Assembly (NCBI RefSeq): GCF_905475465.1
Contig: NC_062238.1
Span: 4,754,501 to 4,818,500 of the forward strand
Direction of reading: 5' to 3'
DNA from: Pieris napi
Taxonomy: Eukaryota > Arthropoda > Insecta > Lepidoptera > Pieridae
DNA: 64,000 bases
In this document: positions 25,501-37,020 of the stretch, piece by piece
Layout of the letters: each line of letters opens with the position of its first letter
Numbering within the stretch: position 1 is the first letter of the stretch
Translations under genes and position numbers: made by a program
The notes under the pieces: model-generated
The model's input: the letters and a program-made list of their open reading frames with translations, nothing else
Told to the model about the DNA's origin: nothing
Databases searched by the model: none

Positions 25501-28500
25501 GAATTTTTGGTTTTGATTTGAAATTTCAAACAGAATATATTGTGTTAAATTAAGATCGAAGCTATCAAGCAAGTCATAAATATTTTCTATGAGGAAATAA
25601 AAAATTATAGTATTAAAGTTATATAAGTCGGTTTTAACCTGAAGATGGTCAAGTTTATAATTTACTCAAACAAAACTGAAATCATGAACGGAAATTAGTT
25701 TTTAAATTAATTCGAGATCCGTAGACCGTGAAGTTACGATGAGGTCGAAGCGAATCTCTGACAACACCAAGAAATATTTTAAAATAGATCAATGGTAAAA
25801 TTATACTGTTGCGTTTGGAGATAGTATGACAAAAATCATTATTTTTAATGATAAATTTATCTTTAGGATTCATAAAATCAATGTTTATGTTTTCGGTGGT
25901 TCACACCATTAAAGTCTATGGATATATAAACATAGTTGAGTACTAGGCTCAAAGTAGGAAATCGAATATACGAATATCGATAATCATTTTAAAAATGCTT
26001 AACTGGTCTATTCTAATAAACCTTGACCAACTTGTTGCGTGTTTGTAAAATGATGTCAACGAAAAGCCCTAATGAATTAAATATTTAAAAGTACTATATG
26101 TTTCAATTGTAATGATTGCAAACAGCTAAGAACCATTTAAACTAAGATAACCTCGTGAAAGTAACGATCCGAGTAATTGGCGGCTTTTTTAGTACAAGTA
26201 TGTGATACAGTTCACTTTCACAGATAAACATTTTGCGATGTGGTTAACGTTTGATTAAAAATATTTTTATATACTTCCATTAACACTAAGAGAAGAGTTT
26301 TTATCTTATTAAAATGCAATATTGTTATTACTTTATAAAAAAAGGCAGTGTCACGCGGTTTATAATATTCAGGTATTGAATTGTTAATTAAAAATAAATA
26401 ACTTACTATCTAAGTAAATGCATAAAACGTGTCGAATTGTAAATCTCTGGAAACTGATCTGAAGTTTCGCGCGCTTTATGGCCTGCGGGATCGGACTGAC
26501 AATTGACTCCTGTCTGTCACATTCAGAGTAAATAAGGCAGTTTGAAAAAAGAAATAAATATTGATATTTCGACATTATCTATTTCCCTACCATGGCTTGG
26601 GTTTACGAATTACAATACTATATTAGTAGGGTATTACGTTACACTCACTATGCCGGTCATTCACTGTTCTTCAGCAAATCTAAATGGATTCCTTCCTGTT
26701 TGTCATCGCTTAACTCATACGACATAGTCACATCGTATAACTGCTTTGCTATATTAATACGTAGAAGTAACTAGCCTATAGACCTGACTCTAATAGTTTT
26801 GTTTCTCTAAATGCAATGTAATTTTTGTCAATTCCCATTAATGAGCGTTACGTTTTACTAGGTAATAACAAAAATATATATGTATGTTCTTTTGCAAGAT
26901 CTACAACCGAACGGTTATAAAATTCAAAATCTGATTGAAACAAGTAGTCAACGTCAAGTCAATAAACGGTTTTTTGTAATTGCCGGATCCAAATTCATTA
27001 CAATAATCAATATTTGATCTTAGCTAACTTAACTTACTCAAAGTTGTTAAATCAACTAAATTCAAGGATAAAATTAAAGAGCAATTTTATTTTAGCTAAA
27101 TCTATTAAGTTTTTTAGTTTCTGTATGCGATCGTAGAAAATTTAGGAATGTTTAATCTATACTTAATCGACTAGAAGTAGTCTAAATAGATAATAGATAG
27201 TTTGTTTTAATTAAAAATCGTTTTTTTTTTCTATGTAATAATGTGATAAAAAGCTTTTTAACATTGTCCAGATTTTAAATATTTTCCATTCGAAATACAA
27301 ATTGCATGTCCACAAGTAATGCATTCTGTAGAATTATATAACATTCTAAAACCATAACGACCTTGTAGTTTTGTTTACGAAAATATCACAATCTTAACTG
27401 ATTACCTAAACTGATAATCGCAATTATTTCGCATTTCCTGAAATTGCCCGTAAGAAGGGCAACTGAATGCGACCTTTTCTATATTTTATTCACAAATTCA
27501 ATATAAATAGTATCGTGTTACAGTACAGTACATGTTAGCTAGTTTGAACTTATAATATTTTATACACGTGACACTGAGGCATATAACATAATATGTTATG
27601 GAAACATATAAATTTATAGGAAGGTCTCGAGCATTTATTTTGGTTTATAGGTACAACTTCTTCAGCAGCAGGTGACGTCACTCGCAGATACTCAAAGCAC
27701 GTCAGACGAAAGGTACGCCAGAGCAAAGGCCGACAACGCTGTACTTCAAGCCAGAGTTCACATGCTCGATGAACAGATACGCGAGGTAATTATATAGAAT
27801 ATATCTAACTACTTTATTCTTAATCGTACATATTCTAACACTTAATCGCAATAACTCTTGTTATTTTGAAAATAAAGGTAAGACATGCAATTGTTACCGG
27901 CACATTTTTTCTAATCAAAGCTTATATATCTATATATATAAAAGAAAGTCGTGTTTGTTACAACACTTATAACTCGAGATCGGCTGGACCGATGTTAGTT
28001 ATGTCTTTTTTGATGGATTTTTCTCCACTCCGAATAGCAGAATAAGTAATAAAATATCGGATAAGTTATCGAATAACAATAAATTAATTAATTAATTTTA
28101 CGAATGCACACGGCGTGTGGTGACATTTGTTGACAAAACTACGCATCATTTTACGTCGAATTCGTGTCACTTCAAGAAATTCCGAACTTGAGGTAAATGA
28201 GGAGATGCATAACCAGGCTTTGATCTTGATCGAAAACATGTGAGAAAAGAAAGTGCTTTAACATGCAGTATCGCAATATTGGCGATAGAGAGAAGAGGCC
28301 TAATGTGTAAAACTGCCATTCTTCTTTTGCAATGGCAAGCAATAAAACATTTCTCTATTTGCAAAAAAAGTTATCACCTTAATGAAATCCTAAAATAAGT
28401 TTAACTAAAGTAACAACGATATTATTATTAAGGCGGAACGAAGTTAGCCGGGTCAGCTAGTATATACAGGGTGGCCAAAAAGTCGTGGATCAAACGCAAA

Positions 28501-31500
28501 TAGGGGATAGATGAGGTCATCAGCGGCAAAAAATTGTTCTACGGGAGGTCTCTAAGGTCAACCCTTGCAGAGTTATGATTTATTTTGGTTTTTATATGAA
28601 AATTGACTTTTTTTTACTAATTCTTATTGAAATTCGAAAAAATCTATATCCTGTATCTTTTTCATAATATTCACTAGATTGGTATTGATGAGTTCTTACA
28701 TTAGACATACTATTTATAGTTGTTTATTAAGTGTATTGAAGATAATATTAAGTTATACGATGTAAAAAATTTTCAAATCATAACTTTTTATTTATTTCGG
28801 ACCCCACTGTGAAAAAAAAATACTCTACCGAAAAGTGACCCTGTATTACAAATTTTGGCGCATTTAATAGGGATTCTAAAAAGGTATTACACATGGCCAT
28901 AAGTAGCACTAATATCTTTCTAGGACGAAAAAACAACAACGATTCGGACTTATGATAGATTATTTACCTACCTGTGACCAGTACTGTGTGGATCAGACTA
29001 AATTCAAAAAATTGGACAGATGGCTGGAGGGTTACGTAGAAATTTGATTAGACGGTGCAGATTAAGTATTATGGTCAGAGTAAGGAATTTTGAACATATT
29101 TTATTGTAAAATATTTTGTTTCCTACAAACAACCATTGAGAAATAATTGTTTTAATACAATTATTATTTCACAATCGTTGTTTGTAATTCTTCCTTGAAA
29201 GATATTAGAGCGACTCATGGCCACGTGTAATACCTTTTCAGAATCCCTATTAAATGCGCCAAAACTTGTAGTATAGGGTCACTTTTCGGTGGAGTAATTT
29301 TTTTTCACAGTGGGGTCCAAATTAAAGAAAAATTTATGATTTGAAAAAATGTTATATCGTATCACTTAATATTATCTTGAATACACTCAATAAACAACTA
29401 CAAATAGTATGTCTAACGCAAGAACTCATCAGTACCAATCTAGTGGATATTATGAGAAAGATACAGGATGTAGATATTTTCGAATTTTAAGAAGAATTAG
29501 TAAAAAAAAGTCAATTTTCATATAAATACCAAAATATATCATAACTCTGCAGGAGTTGACCTTAGAGATCTCCCGTAGAACAATTTTTTGCCGCTGATGA
29601 CCTCATCTATCCCCTATTTGCGTTTGATCCACGACTTTTTGGCCACCCTGTATATACATTAGGTATAGTGCGCTTCTGAAAACCACTAGCCATTAGGTAG
29701 AACTAACTAACTATTAGGTAGAACACGATAAAATTATAAATTTAAATAATTGAATTATTTTTATTTATTATTCCCAATAAAAATGATTAAGTATGTCTTA
29801 TTATGTATTATAATTTAGAATGATTTGGAAATTGTCTAACATTATGCTTTAAGTATGAATCGCGCAACGTGAAACATCAATAAAAATAAATGAAAACGTC
29901 ACGTACACACGTCATTCATTCAATACTTTGCGTCAGTGAGTTTAGTATCTTGCATTCTATGAGAAATAATTTGTTAAGAAAATAAATCACTTAAAATAAA
30001 AAACCATTTACAAGATAGATTGCAATATCTGCCCATTCAAAAACTGCATAAATTATTAACATACATATAAAAATAAATTAAACTACTTTAAATAGACAGA
30101 GCTGAGATTTAAAAAGGACTTTAATATCTTTTGCATAACATCGCCCAAACAACCCTTTTAAAACTGGTTTAATAGCGATGACCTTCAGTGACCTTGAGAA
30201 CGATGATTTCAGATCGAATGCCGTTGCGAGGAGCGTATTGCAGAGGAACAGAAACGATGTAGGGATGCGATAGCTAGAGTCGAGCGTGACAGGGACGCTC
30301 AGCTGTCTGCACTTAATGATCGACTCTCCGCTGCTGAAGCAGAGGCTTCTGATCTTAAACAAGAGGTAAATCTATAAACTCGTAACTCGTTATATAAATT
30401 ATTAAAATGTGGATTTTATCTATATAACACAACATCATTTGTTTTTTCAACATACTGTTCCACTAAGATTTTATGAAATTTATTCTAATTCTTATCTCAA
30501 GTAAGAATCTCGCCTGAGAACTGTCGAGTTATACGTCAAACTTTATAAGGAAATAATGGTTTGTAAAATTTGAGCTTCCTTTGCTATGAAAACTTATTTG
30601 TCTTGTTTTTCTAACCTATCTTAAGGGAAACTGCATCTTCAATTTTCTTATATTAATATTACATTGTTATTATACTTTAAATCTTTTTCGTTTATCAAAG
30701 TTTATATAAAACAATCAAATAATAATAATAAAGTTTAAATATATATAAATAAAACAATCAAAAGTCGCTGACTCGCCTATTTTAATAAAATTAATATATT
30801 TCAGGTGGGTAGACTCCGTGGCGTTGCCGAAACCCTACGGGCGAACGCTGAAATAAGCTCGCGTACCGCACGCGAAGCTCAAGACGCAGCGAGCGAACTG
30901 GCTGCTCAGATGAGTAGTGCCAGAGACGCCGAGAGACGTGAAAGAGAGGCCGCTGAAGCGACGAGAGCGCTCCTTGCCGCCGCTCAGCAGGAACTCCGAG
31001 CGCTCAAGGCGGCTCCTCCCCCACCCCCAGACCCTCGGGTGGATGAGCTGCAGCAGGAACTCACGCTGCTACGCACCCAGAATAAATGTATGTATTTACA
31101 ATGTTATGGAAATTACCGGATTTGCAAATTTTAATTTTTGAAGTGAAAACTTCTTTAGCGGCGTTGTACACTTTTATTGGAATGGGTAAAAAATGTTAAA
31201 CTCGCGTCAGGACACGTGACCTGATCGAAAATTCGTAAGATGGATGGAGAGTAGACAGCTGGCGCGGCTTATTTAATGTAATATAAATTGGCATGTTTGT
31301 GTACGATGGCGCAATAAATAAATATTGTATTCTATCACATAAATGATAGTACTTTTATACTGATAATTAAAGCAATTAGTGCAAATTTATTCCCTAACCA
31401 TTCCAAAATATCAAAAATGCACAACATTAATATTCAAGTTTTCACTTCTGCCGGCACTCCCGGAGTGCAACCCGTCATTTTTTTTATGTGGATGCATGTA

Positions 31501-34383
31501 GAGGGATCTAAACCTTTCTACATAATTTAACAAATGGACACTTATCATACAATTCAAAATATTTCAATAAAAACTTGAAATAATTTTCTATAGATTGGTC
31601 TCACATATAATTTAAGAAGAACTGATAACATGCTAATAATTTTCCATATATTCCAGCTCTCACAGAAGCCCAAGAGGAACTCCAGGCGCAGATTCTAACT
31701 CGAGGCGTTGAAGAGGGTCGCAGTCTGTTAGATGGAGTGAGCGGCCCTCTCGTCGCTACCAACTCTTTGGCACACGAACTCTCGCAAATGAGTGACCACG
31801 AGGTAAACAGTCTTTCTATATATGTGGGCAAGTTTTAGATAGCCAATTCCAATTCAGTTTTAATTGTTTTTATTACAATGACTTGGCTACTTGAATTTTA
31901 CATTCTTAATTCAAACTGTAATGTGTGTAATGTACGTAAGGGCTTATTTTTGTTCGTTAAGATAAGACAAGTTGTATTTGTATGGTCTTTTAACCAAATT
32001 TCGCGGTAGCTACTAAAATCTTTATTAAGCCAATGTTACATACATTCGTAATAGAGTTGTTGGCTAGCGTGTAAAGTTCAATATTCAATAATGTTCGTCA
32101 GATTGATTTAAATAATTAAAATTTCCAATAATTTTGGCTATCTAAAACTTGGTTCGCTTTGCATAGAAATGCTTTGCTTCCTTGCACTTCAATGCACTGA
32201 AAATCAGATTATTCGGTATATGAATCCCAATATTGATCGACATTTTAATATCTTATTTTACTGATAACAAACATTAAAAAGTCGATGAAGATTCACTTAA
32301 AGGTAAGCTTATTCTGGATTAAAATGTTCATCACTTTTCATATTTTTTTACAGCATTTTAAAACATCGGATTTTGTGTGTGAAAATCAACATTATTATGA
32401 ATGCTAATTATTATTATAAATTACTTTATGAAAATAATGTATTTGATTTTCATATACACAGACTCCTTTAAACGTCATTTCACATATTTTTCTGGATCTT
32501 AAATTAAAAATCATCATCATAACCATTACCAATTTTTTTTTATTAAAACATGTTTATTATAGACGACTCGACGACTACCGACTCTTTAATTAAACTCAGC
32601 AGTAGTAAGCAGTCTGTCAAATAAAGTTGTTAAATTTGAAAAAAAATCTTTTTATAAATTGATAATTATATAACATTTAAAACATATTACAAAGCCGAGA
32701 TTAACCCTAAAATCATTAAAACTAAATCAATCCAATTGCCCTCATAACATGTAACTCTTTCATCTCTTTCTGTGAAATTGTGTTTACGCTGTAATGAAAA
32801 GAGACGGAAAAGTGCCAGTTAAAACAGCGCAATTAGACTGATATATTCTTTATGAATAAAGGAGTATTAATAGAGTATTTGTCGTCTTACTACAAAACTG
32901 CTCAAGACAACTCTAAGCCAATCACGCTTCGCTTTTAGCTGGATATAATTTGCAATATTGACGTATATGCGTTTTTCCAGCTCGTTGGTAGCGAACAGTC
33001 TGACAGCATAGAGTTGGAAAAGGTACGCTATCTTCACTAACTGCACGTATCATACTTTGCATGATTTCTAACCACTAATCACTTACGCTTAAGGCCAATT
33101 TACATTATCTTAGTGTTTAGGAGAGTGCTTTAGTACAACTTGAAAGGCAAGTTCTTTAGCGTAGCGTTTACTAAAGCAAGTAGCGTTTACATGTTTCAAC
33201 TAAAGTACTATCCTAAATCACTCTCCTAAACACTAAGATAATGTAAATCGGCCTTTAGGCCCGTATTCCAATTATTTACAAGTCATATGTCAAACTTCAT
33301 GAAAAGAAAATAAAGATGACATTCTCGAATACAGGCATAAATTCACAGAGGCAAGTTCAAGTGCAAACTCCAACATCTATCAAATGTCATAGACATTGAA
33401 GGTATGAGAGTTACTTCGCACTTAAATTTGTCTTAAAATCTGGCTAAAACTTCTAAGAACTTTAGTTTGTAAAATAACCGAGTAACTTAATGTATAAGCT
33501 TCAAAATAAAAAAGATAATAGATAAAATTGCCCTTTTACCGATGACGGACTCAGTATCTAAGGTAATTGAGTCTTTTATAATAAGTGTTATAATGAGGAG
33601 GGATCATGATCTACAGATAACATAAGAAACAAAGAATCGGGCCCACCAATTCTGGAAACTCATAAAGATAGTAAACTCAAAATATTCAAAACCTACAGAA
33701 TTATAATAAAGTTGGCATCACAGCTAGCTTCATTGAATATTATGAATCGTGTTTATGCGTTCCGAAAACTTGGCTATAATTCGACCCTGAAAGTAATTTA
33801 ATAGTTGTCTAAAGTCGGTTCGAGTTTTCGTTCTGAAACCAAAGCCTAAAAGGCGTGATTAAATCTTATTCGACTTACATTACCGTCAATGTTGGCAAAA
33901 CTTCGAAAGTAATTATTTAATTGCTTCTTAGAATTAGATATTTATTATTCCTGCTATTGAAATGAGTCGCGATAACAAGCATGTCCTGTAAAATACCGAT
34001 GAATGCAAATAACTTAATAAAGATGGGTAGGTAGGTTCTCATCCGAAATAAATGTTAATAACTAAAATTAGATTTGATCGTGAATGTATGAGGGTGGTTG
34101 GTTTTTTTAGCTTATAAAGGAGTTGTTCGTAATATTTGTGTTCCTTTTAATACTATCGCATGATCACCCTGTTTTCCCAAAAGAAGCACGAATCCGACGC
34201 AATATATTATTCTTTTTAGTGATATATTGTAATTTTTTTTTACAGTTGCAAAAGGCTTTGAAAGAGCAGCAAGACGTGAACGTACAACTGCGAGACTACA
34301 TTGACGGTATCCTGCTATCAATAGTAGAAAATTACCCACAACTCCTCGAAGTCAAGTGTCAGAAACCAGATTTTAAATCATAA
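19522..34383 (+). CDS. nuf: Rab11 family-interacting protein, class II (nuclear fallout homologue), short isoform
   Basis: Adaptor that binds Rab11-GTP on recycling endosomes and links them to motors and the cytokinesis machinery. Exons: 19522-19794, 27651-27785, 30213-30365, 30805-31087, 31657-31802, 32981-33022, 34246-34383, all GT-AG with consistent phases, giving 389 residues. Residues 1-91 are an isoform-specific acidic N-terminus (DVEESLELEYDMWDGQFDF). Residues 92 onward are coiled coil (VQLLQQQVTSLAD, DERYARAKADNAVLQARVHM), broken by a PPPPPDP run near residue 267. The last exon holds the Rab11-binding domain (YIDGILLSIVENYPQLLEVK, 362-381). A TAA stop directly precedes the first ATG. 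Met14 (19561, context ACAATGG) has the better start context and may be the real start. The long isoform uses exons 1964-2008, 10857-10895 and 11196-11313 instead of the first exon. The family call is strong; start choice is uncertain. Confidence 0.93.
20317..20346. repeat. 13-bp perfect hairpin
   Basis: ATTTTGAATATAC (20317-20329) and GTATATTCAAAAT (20334-20346) are exact reverse complements around a 4-nt loop CTAC. Confidence 0.55.
23526..23566. repeat. 13-bp hairpin flanking an A-run
   Basis: TGATTGCAGGGTG (23526-23538) and CACCCTGCAATCA (23554-23566) are exact inverted copies around a 15-nt loop made mostly of A. CAGGGTG is also the terminal sequence of the fold-back at 28467-29650, so this could be a minimal relic of a related element. 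That link is inference. Confidence 0.5.
27929..28460 (+). mobile_element. Non-autonomous Helitron
   Basis: It starts TCTATATATATAAAAGAAAG and ends with a GGCGGAACGAAGTTAGCC hairpin followed by GGGTCAGCTAG, then T. TC start, a 3' subterminal hairpin and a CTAG end, without target duplication, define Helitrons. The early GAAAGTCGTGTTTGTTACA and GCTGGACCGAT segments match the style of lepidopteran Helitron families. No Rep/helicase coding sequence is present, so it is non-autonomous. It lies in the nuf intron after exon 27651-27785. Confidence 0.85.
28467..29650. mobile_element. Long fold-back element with 478-bp inverted arms (mariner-like)
   Basis: Left arm 28467-28944 begins CAGGGTGGCCAAAAAGT. 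Right arm 29173-29650 is its near-exact inverse, ending ACTTTTTGGCCACCCTG. TA flanks both sides (in fact TATATA on each side). The 228-bp spacer encodes a NLIRRCRL...FEHIL-like segment (about 29041-29105) resembling the C-terminus of mariner-type transposases. TA target and CAGGG ends agree with Tc1/mariner. It starts 6 bp after the Helitron at 27929-28460. Transcribed as part of the nuf intron it would form a very long double-stranded RNA. Confidence 0.8.
31135..31480. mobile_element. Dispersed repeat with GAAGTGAAAACTT inverted ends, copy 1
   Basis: The left end TTTTTGAAGTGAAAACTTCT and right end AAGTTTTCACTTCTGCCGG are inverted partners. They bound about 345 bp that follows nuf exon 30805-31087 by less than 50 bp. 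The ends recur at 36168-36757 and 42979-43455. Class not assigned. Confidence 0.55.
33089..33257. mobile_element. Hairpin MITE of about 170 bp
   Basis: AAGGCCAATTTACATTATCT on the left (from 33091) is mirrored by AGATAATGTAAATCGGCCTT on the right (to 33255), with further pairing inward through TAGTGTTTAGGAGAGTG. It lies 70 bp after the micro-exon at 32981-33022 in a nuf intron. No target duplication could be fixed. Confidence 0.65.
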
Positions 34384-35930
34384 CGCCGATAAATCTTCCA
34401 GTATGGTAGTGCCTTAGATTTTAAATAACATAAGTTACATCGCAGAAGGACAGTTCAACGTCCTTGATAAAATTAATTAGATTAAAATATTATATTGAGA
34501 CATTCAGTCATTTTTTAAAATGAGAACTTTTTAATTATTCACCTTAATTTCCCATTTCAAACCATTTTCATGATGCATAGTTCATGATGTCGTTAGAGAC
34601 GTGCCTACATATCATGGCGTTATTTATTTTAATAATTGAATTGAGTCAGGAGCGCATTATCACCACGGATTAATTATACTTACCTCGGCTACGAATAACA
34701 ATACTAGTAATATAATAGTGTACCTGTTTATAAAATGCCTCTTAACCTTAAAATGTTTCTTGTAAACGTAAGTTTCCTATATGCGTCTACATTGACACTA
34801 TAAGCTATCACAATTAAATACAGAATATTTAATATTTCAAACATTATTATTTATTATTGAGATTCTTGTTTACAGTTGAGAATTGTATTATTGCAAACAA
34901 TACACATACAATTATATTCAACCACGCTACTATATAGTACATTATATATATAGTATTATTATTCGTTTTCAACGTCACTCTTAGGTTTCATTGGCCATCT
35001 GAGGCCTATTATGGTCGTGGAGTTTATCCTATGGCCTAGAACAATGCATCCTTTTGCTGCTTATTGAAACGCAACGCAGCGCGTCGCGCTACAAAAAAAT
35101 TATTTTGTGAATAAATTACAATACTATCAAGACAACCATTTATAATTTCAAGAAATATTTTCCATTGGCCGTATATTATTTGTATGATCCGTTAAAACTA
35201 ATAAAATAAAGCTGTAATGTTATGTGTAAATTTTAATAAATATTTATACTTATTATTACTGTGATATAAGAATACTATAATGAAATATAAATATTATCAT
35301 GTCCTTATCGTTTTATGACTTTCGATAGTAATTCATGATTTTTAAATAAATTAGAATTGTTATAAAAGTGATTCTTTATATAAATCTTTTATTTTATCTT
35401 AGTTCCCTAATTGTTAATCAGCTTAATCGGTGTGATTTAATTGCTACTTAATTTCCAATTAAAAAGGCGTTAACAAGTGCCACAATACGCGATATATCAA
35501 ACATGTAAATATTGTATAGCATTAGGGTATATGCAATAGCGAACCGATAACATCTCATAGAAATGCTTTATTAGTGCTTTAGTTGTAAGGAAAATTATTT
35601 TTGTAGTATTAGATCTGGAGATACAAGGCCAAGCCGTCCATAAAGTTTATTACATCATTTTAATTCAAGACTGTGGTAGACATTGGTGCAAATAACTCTT
35701 AAGCTGAGAGTAATTCTAATTGTGAAATAAAATATTTAATTATTTATAATTGAAGCCATTTCGAATTGTATTCCTAAATTTTATTTTATTCGATAGTCTT
35801 TAAAATAAATTTGTTAGACGTGTATGTTAATATGTAAGATAGCTTCTAGGCATTTCTGTACATTTTGATAACATTTGTGAAGTAATGAAAATAACCATAT
35901 ATCGAAATAAAAGAATTTTAAATTATGTAT
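34384..35930 (+). other. nuf: nuf 3' UTR region
   Basis: Stop-rich AT sequence follows the TAA of nuf. AATAAA signals lie at 35205-35210 and 35905-35910. The gene is therefore likely to end between about 35.2 and 35.9 kb, tail-to-tail with FBF1, whose stop is at 37021. The actual cleavage site cannot be read from sequence alone. Confidence 0.5.
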
Positions 35931-36167
35931 CTTTTATTTAACCAAAACTCATGCGAGAAATGACTAATGACAGTTAAATTTTGCATACATACCTCTGCTT
36001 TTGTAACTATGCCCCAAAAAGTTATTCTGAACATTTATAAACCATTAAAGTTAACGGCACAGCGTACATCAAAAACGAATTGAACGTTTTTCGTATACTT
36101 TAATCACACTCAGCACTGTCTTTGTCTCTTACCAATCGTCGCCTTAGTCTTTACAAAAAATTAAATA

Positions 36168-36757
36168 TTTTTTTGAAGTGAAACTTCTTTAGAATCGTTG
36201 TGATTTCAAACCGGATGCAACGGAAAAAGCGACAGTAAAAAGAGACAGACACATAAATTAATAGGATTTGGCGTGGGAGAGAGTGAGATAGGAGGCATTA
36301 TACAGTGTATAAACTTTAAATTAGTGTGTATTTGAACATTTTCTGAAATAAAAATAAACAGATTTGATGAAAATTAAATAAGTAAGTCAAGTAAGTAGTT
36401 TAATTATAAAATTAGATTATTTATCAATTTTATTTACAAATCATTAGTTATAGAAACTTTTTGAAGTGAAAACTTCGTACTACACTTAATTAAAAGTTTA
36501 TACACTGTATAATGCTTCCTATCTCATTTTCTCCCACGTTGGATCTTGTGAATTAATTTCAAACTTTTATTATTTTTTTTTTTACCAAATTAAAGATTGA
36601 TATTAAAGTTCTAAATAAAAATTTAACATTAAAATATATATTTTTTTAAAGAAAAGATCCTACATTTAGATAGAGAAAAAGTCTAATTTACATATTTTAA
36701 TTATAAAAACTTAGTTTTTGAAGGTTTCACTTCTACCACGTGTGAATTGGACACATG
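36168..36757. mobile_element. Dispersed repeat with GAAGTGAAACTT ends, copy 2, palindromic core
   Basis: The left end is TTTTGAAGTGAAACTTCTTT and the right end about 36724-36757 (GGTTTCACTTCTACCACGTG). Inside is an inverted pair: GTGGGAGAGAGTGAGATAGG... through TATACAGTGTATAAAC (about 36273-36325), and its mirror at about 36484-36538. It lies between the nuf 3' end and the FBF1 3' end. A minus-strand AATAAA for FBF1 lies just inside the window at 36804-36809. Confidence 0.55.
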
Positions 36758-37020
36758 ATTTTTTTTGTATTCAATTGAAAAAAATATGAGTATTTGTTAT
36801 ACGTTTATTTCAAGAGCAGTAAAATCAATAATCTTATACACGATATACGAGTTGATACAAATTACATATCTTTAAAGCTTATGAAAATTCTTATATGAGC
36901 CCTGATTACAACGCTTTAGAAACTGACAATTTGACAACCTGATTTACGGGATATTGTGCAATATAAAAATCATTATATGTAATTTTATTAGTTTAGTTAA
37001 GTAAAAGTCGATTCTTCAAA

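Larger units (their letters stand above)
19795..27650. other. nuf intron between alternative first exon and shared body
   Basis: About 7.9 kb without a supported exon. It contains a 13-bp hairpin at 20317-20346, a stretch near 21190-21260 (AAGAACCACTGGACCGATTT) resembling a common lepidopteran repeat, AT dinucleotide tracts near 21485-21535 and 23440-23465, and a 13-bp hairpin around an A-run at 23526-23566. Confidence 0.4.
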
